From Phlebiopsis flavidoalba (lineage: Eukaryota > Basidiomycota > Agaricomycetes > Polyporales > Phanerochaetaceae): a stretch of 64,000 nt of DNA. The notes beneath the pieces were generated by a model that saw only the letters and a program-made list of their open reading frames with translations, made no database searches and was not told the origin of the DNA. Shown one piece after another: positions 12,163 to 22,767 of the stretch; position 1 is the stretch's first letter; the number at the start of each line of letters is the position of its first letter. Both the position numbers and the translations under genes were made by a program. The DNA lies in NCBI GenBank assembly GCA_035772785.1, contig JAOCPU010000087.1, forward strand, positions 1 to 64,000, in the 5' to 3' direction.

Positions 12163-13386
12163 TCAGTGGTCATAAGCAACGGGATACCAGTCTATTTTAT
12201 ACAACCGTCATGAGCCGCTAGAAGGGGCATTTTCTGTGGGCCAACTCGTATCGTGGTGCACACCGCTTCTCAGCATCAATAATCCTAGATATGTCAATCA
12301 GTATCTGCGTATCATTACCCACGAAGGGCAACGTTGTCTAACTTGCTAGCAACACGTAGGTGAATTATCACAACCTGATATCAATGGTTGCTCCTGTCAT
12401 TGCGATACAATTCTCTTAGACCTCAAACGGCGAAATAGGGCGAGATTGGGCTCCCTAGATAGATCTTATTAATTTAATTCCCGCGTTTTGAGCGCCCTCC
12501 GGCATCGCCGTGGCATAATCTCAAACCTTACTGTTGCCAAACATCGGCGATGTCGTGTCATGATGTGGCGTTGGTCTATGAGTGGCGTGATCCAAAGACT
12601 CTGTTGGCTACATGTAGCAATGAGCAAATGGGATCTCAGTCTCTTCAATCTTCAGATTATCAGACTTCAGGAGATACGATTAATCGTGTAGGCTTGGAAG
12701 CGTGTGGGCAGTATTCTTGCTGTGCTGAGCGAGAAGATTCTCGGCAATTGACTGTTCTAGCGATGCTCGCCAATGAACAATTGTTGTATGCCCAGAGTCT
12801 CAACACAATCGCGAGCAAAGCCAGCAGACGTACACCAGCAAATGACCTATGCGGGTGACTCGGATAGGATCTATCAGACCATTACTAGTTATGTCCGTGG
12901 TTTGTCTCAAGATCGAATACGCAAATGCAGCTGACCACGTTTGCTTTTGAGACCCCTAGCATGCTTAATATTTTAGTTCACACGAAAGAAAATCGTACAA
13001 CATGTCGTACACATTTTTCACGTCGCCAGAACTGAGGCTGATCTGATGCAATCTGAGATTTGAGGAAGACGACGTCCATGAGGACGAGCCGGCACGGTGC
13101 GGACCGAGTGAAACGCAAAGATTGATTGACCCGGCGGGGCATTTTGGAGGTTCTCCTCGACATCGATATGTTGCACATATTATTGCACTGCGCCTCTAAA
13201 CCTCGCTCTCTCTCTTCTACCATCAAGCTCGAAGCCCCGAAGTGAAGGAGAGCCGTACGCGAACTTTCACAGATAGGAGGGATCTAAAGTGATATCCATC
13301 GGACACAAATTCATCTGGTATGTCATGTTCGTCCCAGACTTGGATTGTAATCGACCGCCGACTTCTGTAGATACAACATATTCGAC
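12163..13386. other. Intergenic part of unit B, counterpart of 6,873-8,121
   Basis: The stretch 12,490-12,860 has modest open frames with no recognisable domain. The part at about 12,970-13,170 is the conserved partner of about 7,740-8,000 in unit A. Its conservation between two otherwise drifting copies hints at a lost exon or a promoter element upstream of galactokinase. I could not assign it. Confidence 0.4.
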
Positions 13387-15490
13387 ATGGCAGAAGAACC
13401 GGTGCCCATCTTCACTTCAGTCATCGACGCCCATGCCCCATCTCGACCATTGCGTCTCGTGAAGCGTACGTCGACGTAGCCCTCTCAAAACCTCCATCCT
13501 CACGTCCAGCAGCGCACGATTCGACGCCCTCGTCTCCGAATTCACCTCTCGGTTTGGACACAACCCACCTACATCGCTCGTGCACCCGGCAGGGTAAACC
13601 TCATCGGCGAGCACATCGACTACGCGCTCTTTGGCGTGTTCCCTGCGGCCGTCGAGCAAGACGTCCTGATCGCGTGCGGGCGGCGGCCAGACGACCTTGT
13701 GCAGACGGAGCTCGACGACGGAGAGCGCGGCCACGTACACGCACAGAACCTCCAACCTCGCTATGCGCCCCAGACGTTTGCCCCGATGCTCCGGCGCGTC
13801 GTCACGGAGGACTCGGCGGCAGGCCGGAGCGCGACCGAGCACGTCGCATGTCCCAGCAGTGGCATCTCGATATCGATCCACGTCAGTTACGTTGGGAGAG
13901 TTATGTCATCGGACACGGGATACTATGGCGTTTTTTGGAGAAGTTTTTCACGCCAGAGGGTCGCACAGTACTTCTGGTCGTGTGCACTCGGATACCTGAA
14001 GCTGATTGGCTTGGTCAGGGCGAGGAACCTGTTAACACGGATATTCTCGTCACAGGGTACCGTCCCAGCCGGCTCTGCTGTCTCTGTTCTTCGAGCGCAG
14101 CCATGGTTGTTGCATCCACACTTGCATTCCTGGCGGTGAACGACAAGCTCGATGTCCCTGCCGCCGACGGCGCTACTCGGCGCATCACCAAGGGCGAGCT
14201 TGTCTCGCTCGCAGTAGAGAACGAAAAGCCGTGTCGGTGTCAACTCTGCGGTGCGTGCTTCCTCAGACCCCTCGTTTTTTCATCATGCTTACCACCTTAG
14301 AATGGACCAAGCCGCATCCGTGACCGCGCTGCCATCGACGGCGCTCTTGTACATCGTCCTTCTTCCCACCACCGTTACGCCGCCTGAGCCCGTCCCACTA
14401 CCCATCCGACGCACCGCCCGCCGCGCAGTATGGGTCTGCGCAAACTCGCGTGTCAACGAGCGAGAAGGTGCTCGGCGCAAAGACGCACGCTACAACCTCC
14501 GCGTCGTCGAGACGCTCGTTGCTGCGCGTATCCTCGCGCGCGCGGTACTTGGGCTCTCTGCGCTGCTGAGGGTCCCCCGAACAAGAAGTTTACACTCAGA
14601 AGAGGTACTTGGGGCGTACCTTTCTTGTCGGCGAGGTCAAGGGTGCATAGCTGCGCCTATAACGCGCTGCAAAGGTCGCCCAAAAAGGAGACAAACCGGG
14701 AAGGGCGGGCCTCGAGAAGGATTCTTGTCGAGGTAGAGCGTCTGCGGCCGACCAACGCAACCTCGGGGGGGCGGCGTGGCGCGCGGGAACACGGAAGTTG
14801 CATGCAGCAGCAGAAGGGAGAGAGCTTGGGGCTGACGTACGATGAGATGGTGAAGTTCATCGGGCTGGAGAAGGACGCGTTCTTCGATATCTACCTTAGC
14901 TGGGGTGAGTGAGTCTCCGCGCCTTGCGTCTGCACCAACAGATGCTGTACCCGGCTACAACAGTCGAGGCCGAACGCTTCCACATTCTATCTGACAACGC
15001 ACCAAACACGTCTTCGCAGAAGCCCTGCGCGTGCTCCAGCTCCGCGCGCTCTGCCTGGACCCGCCGCCTCCTCCCCCACCTCGTACGTCCCTTCCCTGTC
15101 GCCCCCTCACACACACTCACACCCTTCCAGTGACCTCCCCGAAGAGGTCCTGCAACAACCTCGGGCGCGCTCATGGACGCCTCCCATACCTCCTGCTCGT
15201 CCTCTTCGAGTGCTCGTGCCCCGAGCTCGGACGAGCGCTCACCGCGCTCTGCCGCGCCTCCGGCGCTTACGGCAGCCGTCTCACAGGCGCCGGATGGGGC
15301 GGGTGCACGGTCAGCCTCGTCGCTGGAGGACGATGTCCCTGGCGTTTGTGGCGAAGCTCAGGAGGGCTATGAGCTGTATCGTGGGGCTGACGATGCGCAG
15401 TTTGGGGAGGGTTGTCGTTTGCGACTGTGCCCTAGCAATGGCGCGTTTGGTGAGTTTGGGTGCGATTTTGGGTGGGTGTATGCGTGCTGA
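13387..15490 (+). pseudogene. GAL1: Galactokinase, copy B, frameshifted but full length
   Basis: All galactokinase landmarks are present. The start at 13,387 gives [35 protein letters not shown] lies near 13,525-13,575. GHMP motif 1, [15 protein letters not shown], is intact at 13,579-13,623, followed by [12 protein letters not shown]. Motif 2 is readable as GTVPAGS then [17 protein letters not shown] across a frame change near 14,060-14,145. MDQAASVTALPSTALLYIV begins at 14,303, a helical region NLRVVETLVAARILARA near 14,495-14,545, and motif 3, GSRLTGAGWGGCTVSLV, near 15,270-15,320. The enzyme converts galactose plus ATP to galactose-1-phosphate in the cytosol. Some breaks may be introns (GT...AG near 14,905-15,020), but single-base shifts remain near 13,480, 13,575, 14,060 and 15,120. 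Identity is very secure. Whether it is a pseudogene or carries sequencing indels cannot be settled here. Confidence 0.88.
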
Positions 15491-17662
15491 CGAGCCCTTT
15501 TTTTAGTCTTTAAATTGGATTAGAGACGTGAGGAAAAGAAATTGGATGTCAAAATGTACAGTGAGAAAGAGAAGACGAATCCTCATTTTTGTATTATGGT
15601 GTGTGCGAATGTGCACGCGTCCTTGATTGCGCACGTCACCGATGGTTGCTTGGGACTGCGCTTCGGCAAGGCCAAGGCGAGTGAGGGCAATGGACATGTC
15701 ATTGAGGAGAGACGATGCGAATGTTGTAAAGTATTTTTAGCTTGGGGGTCAATTCCGTACGTCATACATCGCGAACGTTTCTATGTCTATTGCATTCACT
15801 GCCGCTTTATCTTGCGGTGTCACATGAGAACTTACTAGACTAATCCACGGTCGCCGTCGCATTTCCTGGCAAACAGTCGTTCCTTTTGGCAAATTTGGCA
15901 TGGACATAAACATCCCAGAAGATATAAATGGGGAACTCGAGTCCACGACCTAAATGTCAATATCGCAGCCCTCATTTACACCGAAGAGATGAAGCTGACC
16001 GTAATTGTCTACTCTTTTCGCGCTTTCCGCCGTCTCAGGCAGCATCGCGCCCCTGTGAGCCCACTCCCACCCCTCGTACCCCGCTGAAGCTCACACTCAG
16101 CCCACAGCTTCTACGCCAAGGACGCACATCCTCCTGAGGTGCAGCGCGTGGTGACAAACACCTCTTTTAACGAGCCGTCGCGCGACACAGACCGCTGTGC
16201 CTGCGGCAATCCACGGGCAATTTCCCTCAAGCTCGGGTTCATGTTTACGTCTGTCTTTTTCTCCTCCATGGCCTGCGACGATCACTGCGCGCGCGGGCGT
16301 CAACGGGCAACTTTTGGAGGGCGCGCCGTGACGGAGAGGGCGCCGTCGATGCCATCTGGGCTAGCGTTTCGTAAGAGTATTGTATAGTATGATGTGCTGA
16401 ACGGTTGTGATGCTGTATGAGAGTATGAGAAACGTGGTTGAAAAGAAGGTGTACGGATGTCGCACTGGTGGCTGGTGATAAACTTGATCGCCTTCCTTTT
16501 TCGGACACTGGTGTGGCAATTCTTAGGCGTCAATCCAGGACGAACCGTTTTTCCCATGATTCCTCCATGGTTGTTCTCGACTCGATCACCATATTATTTG
16601 CAGAATGCTTGAAATGCGAATACGACCTGGTCACTGCCACTACTATCCACTCATCCTTGTCATGATATCCTCTTCAGAACTGTGACTCCCCTGGTGAGCG
16701 CAGCCATCCGGGTCTGTCTCATTGCGTGCGGTGTCGTCGTAAACGCGGTCGTACCTCGCATCTCCTCATGACAAGTTCGGTTGGACAAATAAATTAAGGC
16801 GAATCTCGCACCGCGGAACCCTTCTTACCCGAAGTTGGATCTTTGGGCTTGGTACGGCGAACACACGGCGAATGTGGGCGAAGCTTTCCCTCGGTCTACG
16901 ACACAACTTCAATCAAACGAATAGACCTTGTGCAGCAAACGAGTGCGTAAATATTGCTTCCAAACCGTTGACATCGTGAAGCTGATAGTGCGCAGAGACT
17001 TCCATATAGAAGCAGGAACACCATGGTACAGATCCGCTCGGGGTCTCTGGCCCAAGGTGCATGACGGCATCATCCAAACAGCCCCCGGCGCGACGCTGGA
17101 GTTGAATCTAGCGCATATATGAAGATCATCCACTTCTACTGGCGCCACTGGGTCTAGAACGTAAACTGCGCGCTGCCTTTCTCGACTTTCACGTCGAGGG
17201 CCCTTTCGTTGTGGCAATAAATCGCCGTTCTCAACGCCGATCTATGCTTCTGTCAGGTGAATGGGTTTAGCAAGACGCATTTCGATGTGCTTTTTCAAGT
17301 CCTCAAGGATGCCTATTCGATAGAAGCGCATTTGTACTGCCTCTTCGAACACACCGAATAACGCGCCCGCCCGCCCAAAAGTGAGACACTCAAAGCACAC
17401 ATAGCAACATTCTATTCATTTATTTTGTAAGGTACGTACCCATCCACAAGCATCCGCATTTCTTCTCACGTCTGATTCGTCTCGTTCAGACCTCACGAAG
17501 AAGACGCGGTCTCTCCTGGCCGCGTTCATACGTTCTCTCTAGTTTGGTGCTTTTTGCAGTATGTCGGTACTCGCACCGCCTCGCTCGCTTCTCACCATAT
17601 GTTCTCAGGAACAAGGCGTATTATGTTTCACTCCCGCGAAGCGAATCCGGATGCGGGCCTCG
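15491..17662. other. Gene-poor region with unassigned open stretches
   Basis: Minus-strand frames at 15,749-15,946, 16,097-16,303 and 16,909-17,217 and a plus-strand frame at 16,139-16,387 are open for 65-102 residues. None matches a family I know. A minus-strand segment near 15,780-15,900 (NLPKGTTVCQEMRRRPWISL) looks protein-like but I cannot place it. No RNA gene or repeat is evident. Confidence 0.3.
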
Positions 17663-17669
17663 TATAAAT
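17663..17669 (+). promoter_or_regulatory. TATA box of the secreted repeat protein
   Basis: TATAAAT stands 114 bases upstream of the ATG at 17,783. It is followed by a pyrimidine-rich leader (CCCAGTCC...CTCACCCTACATTCTC) and a CAATG start context, the usual layout of strongly expressed fungal secreted-protein genes. The promoter looks better preserved than the coding sequence it serves. Confidence 0.6.
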
Positions 17670-17782
17670 TCTCCCGTCCGAGGACCATCCGACCCAAAGC
17701 TCCCCAGTCCTTCGTTTCAAACGTCCCACCTCACCCTACATTCTCAGCTTTGTAATCAACTTTTCACATCGATCGACCTACA

Positions 17783-18880
17783 ATGAAGTTCGCTGCCGTC
17801 TCCGCTCTCGTCGCGCTCGCTGTTGCGTCTACCAGCACTGCCAGCCCAGTGGTCAGCTCTGTGAGCATTATCCTGCTCAACTTTTCTCTTTCACGCTGAT
17901 CTGACATGGCCTACCGAAGATCGTATCCTCGGAGCCCGGCGGGGTCACAAGCATATTTACTTCGGAGTCTGACTCGGTCACGAGTGTCCTTACCTCGAAG
18001 CCTGGACAAGTCACCAGCATTTTCACCTCTGAGCCTGGACAGGTCACTAGCATTTTCGCCTCCGAGCCCGGACAAGTGCACCAGCATTTTCACTTCCGAG
18101 TCCGAGCATGTCACCAGTGTCTTTACCTCGGTGCCGGAGCAAGTCACCAGTGTTTTTACCTCCAAGCCAGAGCAGGTCACGAGCATCTTCACTTCAAAAC
18201 CCGAGCAAGTCACCAGTGTCTTCGTCACAAAGTCCGGTCATGTTACGAGCATCGTAAGTGCCACTCAGCCCACACCGACATCACATCCGCCTTATGATTG
18301 TTTTCTCTTCAGTTCTCCTCTGCCGCACCTGGCGAAGTTACGAGCGTCTTTACCTCCCACCCCCGCACCTACCGCTTGCAGCAGCACCGTCACTGTCACC
18401 GTAACGGTTGCTCTGACTACCACGGCCGCCAGCGGAAACCGGCTCTGCCGCCGTTTCATCCGTCTCCACTTCGATCAGGGTAGGGCGCGCCTACCACCGT
18501 CAAATTCGGCAAAGTGAGCTCCTCCTTCACTTCCATCGGTAGCGAGCCCACCACAGTCGAGTTTGAGGACGTCAGCTCGTCTTTCACTTCCATCAGTGGC
18601 GGAATTTCCTCGTCTTTCACCTCTATCGGCAGCGGCATTTTTTCTTCGTCTTTCACCTTCGTCGGAAGCCAGCCCACCACCAGCGTAGTCGGAGGAGTGA
18701 GCTCGTCCTTCACTTCCGTCGGCAGCAAACCTACTACTATTGTGCTGGGAGGCGTGAGCTCTTCTTTTTACCTCTGTCGGCGACGGGTCCATCACCACGG
18801 TCACAACCTCGCCCACGACCACCGCCTCCGGTGGGAACGTCACGAGCATCATTTTCTCCAGTGTGTCACCCTCGGCTTAG
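17783..18880 (+). pseudogene. Secreted Ser/Thr-rich tandem-repeat (cell-wall-type) protein
   Basis: Exon 1 (17,783-17,860) encodes a clean signal peptide, MKFAAVSALVALAVASTSTA, followed by SPVVSS. An intron (donor 17,861, acceptor AG ending 17,919) leads to exon 2. Exon 2 is made of an 11-residue repeat, SEPGQVTSIFT and variants (33 bases each, about ten copies to 18,253). A second intron (donor 18,254, acceptor ending 18,312) precedes a Thr/Val-rich part (TVTVTVTVALTTT). A second repeat family, SSSFTSIGSEPTTV and variants (about five copies), runs to the stop at 18,878-18,880. One extra G near 18,077 (CAAGTGCACC against CAAGTCACC elsewhere) shifts the frame inside repeat 1. Further shifts occur near 18,355, 18,490 and 18,770. 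Probably a cell-surface or wall protein; no GPI signal is clear. I cannot name a family. Confidence 0.7.
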
Positions 18881-19425
18881 GCTGGAGAACTAGGCATGGA
18901 AGGGAGCAGGGCGGAAGCAGAGGATAGTGCACGCCATGGACAACTACTATTCAATCTGTCGAGCTAGGTTCCCGACAAATTATCTGGCCCGTAATAGTCC
19001 TGAATCCCTTACCCGAATCAACCGTTGTTCCCCATATACTACAATGCGCCTGATTCAACCATTTTGAGTACATGGGGAACTTCTTGTGGATGGTAATTAC
19101 CTAGGGAGTATGAATATACACGCAATCTAGGCAATCCATTACATCTCAACTACCATGAGCGACCCAGCGTATCCACAGCGCCGTAAAATTAGCTTGAACT
19201 CAGGCTGCTTTGCTGGTTCTCGACATTCATAAGTAGGTACTTACATTACCTTGCGTTCTGATGCAATATTTCGCCTCATCTCGCCTCGCCTCCTGATTCA
19301 GTCTCAGTCAGCTAAAAAATAATTCGTCAGTGTGATATTCGTAGTTTCCTCCTCTCATGTCCTTCAGTTGAGCTGTATTTGAGGGCAATATTTGGGTTGG
19401 ATGTTCCACAACACATGCTCACCAT
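18881..19425. other. Non-coding stretch
   Basis: AT-richer sequence with no open frame over 60 residues and no recognisable motif. It separates the repeat-protein gene from the tRNA gene. Confidence 0.4.
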
Positions 19426-19507
19426 GGCCGCCTGGCGAAATGGCATCGCGTCTGACTACGACGTGCACGTAATCAGGAGATTGCAGGTTCGACCCCTGCG
19501 GTGGTCA
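19426..19507 (+). tRNA. tRNA-Arg(ACG) with a 10-nt intron
   Basis: A complete cloverleaf can be drawn. The acceptor 5' GGCCGCC pairs with 3' GGTGGTC (two G-U pairs) and a discriminator A at 19,507. The D stem is GCGA/TCGC. The anticodon stem TCTGA/TCAGG encloses loop CTACGA-A, with anticodon ACG at 19,458-19,460. The T arm is GCAGG-TTCGACC-CCTGC. A 10-base insertion (CGTGCACGTA, 19,462-19,471) lies directly after position 37, the canonical site of nuclear tRNA introns. A T-run about 20 bases downstream can terminate Pol III. It reads CGT/CGC Arg codons after A34-to-inosine editing. A sister gene with a longer intron is at 31,322-31,410. Confidence 0.9.
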
Positions 19508-19625
19508 TTCTTGTACATCAGTGAGGCTTTTTATGCACACCGATGACACACGTCCAAGTTCCAACTCACGAGCACTGCTAAAGGTTCCAACTGCTTGGGT
19601 TCATATTTATGAAGTTTTTGGAAAT

Positions 19626-19720
19626 AAACAGTAAAAACAGTTTTAAGCCGTTTATAAAACTGTTTATACAGCGTAAACTAAACAGTATACGTTACGCTTT
19701 AGGCCTACAGTACGCTGTTT
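19626..19720. repeat. Hairpin cluster built from AAACAGT / ACTGTTT boxes
   Basis: About 120 bases after the tRNA, AAACAGTTTTA (19,635-19,645) is perfectly inverted as TAAAACTGTTT (19,655-19,665) around a 9-base spacer. More AAACAGT copies start at 19,626 and 19,680. A second stem, AGCGTAA...TTACGCT, spans about 19,670-19,699, and another CTGTTT lies near 19,715. No coding potential. Origin unknown: it could be a relic of a transposon terminus, a regulatory element or a folded transcript. Confidence 0.5.
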
Positions 19721-20656
19721 CCCCGAGCACGCTCGCGAGGTGAGTCGAACCGTTGGCGGTCTTGGTCGGCAGTTAAATAAATGCTTTTCAAGCCCAAGTT
19801 CTGCATCTTCCGCAGAGCGAAATGTGCTTCCCTACAATGTACACTCTGATCATCAACACTTTGAAGTCAGCGGTCTATCGAGCTCGACATGGACGACAAT
19901 CCAGGCTCGCGTCGGTGAGAGGGCGGGAAACGCCTAATTACCGTAGCGGGAAGAGGAGGGCGCCATGCGCACTTCGCAACACCTTTGTTTGAAGCGACGT
20001 GAAGGACGAGACATATAGCTTACAATGGGGCACACAGATCCTTCTCGTTTTATAGCCCTCCTACAAGCCAGGACAACAAGAAGTCCTCCAAACCGCCGGG
20101 GTCTCTAGTTTCAAACTGAGCATCTCGCTGTTCACTCTGAGCGCCCTCGGCGAGTCACCGTGTTGGCCACTCACTGTTATATAGTTATGCACCATTGCTT
20201 ATGTTGACTTCACTTGTTTTGCTTGAGCTCATTCCGTGGAACATTCCGCGCCGAGGATGCATCGCCAGCGCTCATGACAAAGGCCCGAGCGCTGTTTGTC
20301 TAGCCGTCTACGATGTTGCCCTGAAACACGATAGAGGGTCAGTCCCAATCGTTAGTCGGCTTGCTGTGCTACCAATAAAGGCCTTTGAAGTACCACGCCT
20401 GCTCAGCCCGCGAAATTTATTATAGAAGTGCTGCTCAGAGATGCTACATTTTTGGGCGCGAGATGGTTCACGCGATGGGCTCGAGCAAGTCGGAAAAGGT
20501 CGAGACGGATGGAGGGGCGTTGACATGGATATGCGGGTGGGGGTGGTCGGCACGCGGCTGGCTCACCGACGAGTGGTGGAAGTAAACGGGGTTGGGAGGT
20601 GCCGCACCGCAGAGTGCAGGTTCGACCCCTGCATGGTCATCTCACAACCTTCTTCA
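19721..20656. other. No gene recognised; contains an isolated tRNA T-arm-like piece
   Basis: The sequence GCAGGTTCGACCCCTGC followed by ATGGTCA (about 20,616-20,639) is identical over the T arm to the tRNA-Arg genes in this window. No acceptor 5' strand, D arm or anticodon arm can be paired upstream, so it looks like a tRNA 3' fragment. The rest (open frames of 65-80 residues) has no identifiable product. Confidence 0.4.
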
Positions 20657-22274
20657 TTACCGGTACAAATTCGCGACTCTGACAAAGCCCCCACTTACAG
20701 CACCAAAGCTACGCGCCTTCCACACATCCACCCTCACAAAATTCGAATACACCTCCCCACCCGCCAGGAGCGTATCCCACCCCGTCCGTCCCCCCACCCG
20801 CCCCCGCATCGCGGGCGTATACGCCGCAAGCGGCTCATGAAACTCCAAAAACGCCGCGCTTCCCGGTGCGTAGCCCGCCCCGCGCTCGCCGGTGCCAGGG
20901 GCCATGAATCCTTTTCCCCTTGCTGTGTTCTCCGAGGTGGAGAAGTTTGTTGGTGTAGAATTGGACGCCGGATTCTATTTTTTTTGTTAGTAGGAGGGGG
21001 ACATGGGGATGGGGGGACGTACGGTTGGAGTCGAAGATGAGGCGGAGCCCGGAGGAGGCGCTGGAGAGTGGACGAGCGGGGAGGAGGCGAGGGACGTGGG
21101 GGAGGGGAGAGGATTGTTGAGAGGAGGTTTAGGTCGCCTTCGCCTAGATCAGTCGGGGAAGCTGGGTATATGCGGGTGAAACGTACCCTGAGAGGTCAGA
21201 AGAGGGGAAATTCGCGGGTACGCTGTGTTTTGGGGTATCGAAGAGATGTAGAACTCGTCTGGGGGCGTCAGCAGGAGAGGAGCAAGGGTAAGGAGGCGAC
21301 GTACCGTAGCCGTTCTCGAAGCCTTCGCCGAGTGCGCCCGACGCCTGTGGCGGCGTGGTCGTGTGGTGTGTCCCCGCGACGGTGTGCGAGGGTGCCGGTT
21401 TGCGAGAGCCGTGGAGGGGTCGAGTTCGAGGGTGTGTGCGGCCCTGTGAGGGATGTTAGTGGGTGGTAGGGGGGTGGGGGAGGGACGCACTTTGAGAGAG
21501 AGCTTGTGGTCTTTGATGCTGGGCTCGCCGTCTTGAAGGGACGCGTCCAGATTGAAGCCCCAGTGCTACCGCAGCGTTACAAGGAAGAATTTATGAGCTT
21601 CAAGCGAACGCACCTGTGGGTCAAGTTAATCGGCGTGACCTTGCCCTCGCCCTCCAGCGCGGCGCGGTACACAAGTACCACGCTGCCCAGACAGTATGCC
21701 CCGGTCTCCTCGTCAATCGCCCTTGCCCTTGGGCGGCACAAGCGCAACCAACCACACCTCGACGCGCAGCTTCCCGGGGAAGCCCTCCTCGCCGTCCTCG
21801 CTCGTGCGCGTGAACCCCACCGCGCTCTGCGGCGCCAGCTCCCCCGCCGCGTACGACACTTCTGCCGCACTGAAGAGCTTCGCCGCGCCGACGTCGGGCA
21901 GCGCCTCCCACACATGCGAATCGGAAACCCGTAACCCCGCCATGCAGCGACACCTCCGGCTTCTCGTTCGCGCGCGGCGCGACCTCCGCGCGCAGCGGCA
22001 CCCTTGCTCAGCGACGGGGGGGGGGGGGGGGGGAAGACAGGCGGCACCGGCAGGCGGTTCGCGTACCGCCCCACGATCGTGTTCGTGTACTTCTGCGTCG
22101 CGTGCCCGTGGGAATGTTCGGGCCCGACGAGCACGTCGTGCGTGCGCCCGTCGGCCTGCACGAGCAGCCGGTGGAGCGTCACGCCGTGCGGGAGGACCTC
22201 GAGCGCGAAAGGGCGGGCGTCAGGGAGGGGAGCGTGAGCAGGACGGGCGTGAAGCGGGCGTCGTCGGTGGACAT
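20657..22274 (-). pseudogene. Aldose 1-epimerase (galactose mutarotase), frame-broken
   Basis: The start at 22,274 gives MSTDDARFTPVLLTLPSL. After a frame change come ALEVLPHGVTLHRLLVQ and the family signature QKYTNTIVGRYANRLPV near 22,040-22,100. The active-site segment VTPINLTH (about 21,620-21,645) matches the TPxNLTNH motif of this family. FENGYG-like residues lie near 21,310. The C-terminal end AYTPAMRGRVGG and EVYSNFVRVDVW reads at 20,690-20,830. Mutarotase interconverts alpha- and beta-galactose or glucose and feeds galactokinase. A G18 run at 22,016-22,033 and several single-base shifts break the frame; the region 20,910-21,560 fits introns plus divergent coding sequence. High GC (over 60%) marks it as a true coding island. 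Identity is firm; exon boundaries are not. Confidence 0.8.
22016..22033. repeat. Homopolymer G18 inside the mutarotase relic
   Basis: Eighteen consecutive G on the plus strand (Pro codons, CCC, on the coding strand). This is a slippage-prone site and a likely cause of one frame change in the gene. Confidence 0.9.
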
Positions 22275-22767
22275 CGTGGTGGTGGGTGTCGTGGGTGAGA
22301 GGCATCTCGTTGGGTGGTGGGGGTCTATGTAAGAGACGGGCGGGCGGAGCGGGATGGCGTCGATGATCACAGGTGCGCGATTCATTATCTAATCGCGGCG
22401 CGATGCCCCGAGGATCGTCCGAGCTCGCGGCCCGCGACCGCCCCCGTCACCGGGTGAGGTCGTGGTCCGCGCATGGGTCGCACGGCTCTCTCTTTGGTGC
22501 TTCCACCATTCCTCTGGGCTATGAATGCTTTTACTCGATGGTCAGAACGCGTGGCAGCAGCAGCAAGAACGGTTCACAACAAATAACTGTCGTGGCATGT
22601 TGATGTATATTTGCGACTATAGATCTCAATGGGAGTCGGGGGTGACCGCGGTGCTCTGCCGGTGGCAATATCCGGCCCTAGCTCCTGCGCCACCTCTTTC
22701 GTCGCCTCAAAAGACCAAAGTTACTCTTCAACGTGTCTCCTGTAAGCCCTATCGCGTCTCCGTGTAA

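Larger units (their letters stand above)
10236..15490. repeat. Unit B of the tandem duplication (membrane protein + galactokinase)
   Basis: This is the more complete of two same-orientation copies, about 5.3 kb downstream of unit A. It keeps the order membrane protein (minus), unknown segment, galactokinase (plus). The extra length relative to unit A comes mainly from the central part of galactokinase, which unit A has lost. Alignment by eye is continuous over most of the unit, with frequent substitutions and small indels. Confidence 0.85.

Noticed and set aside
20590..20642. Possible third tRNA (T-arm GCAGGTTCGACCCCTGC then ATGGTCA)
   Set aside because: No matching acceptor 5' strand, D arm or anticodon arm upstream at any sensible distance; kept only as a tRNA fragment.
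21577..22305. Single 242-residue minus-strand frame as a complete gene
   Set aside because: Only its beginning and end follow the mutarotase frame; the Arg-rich middle is a shifted frame, so the ORF as such is not the protein.
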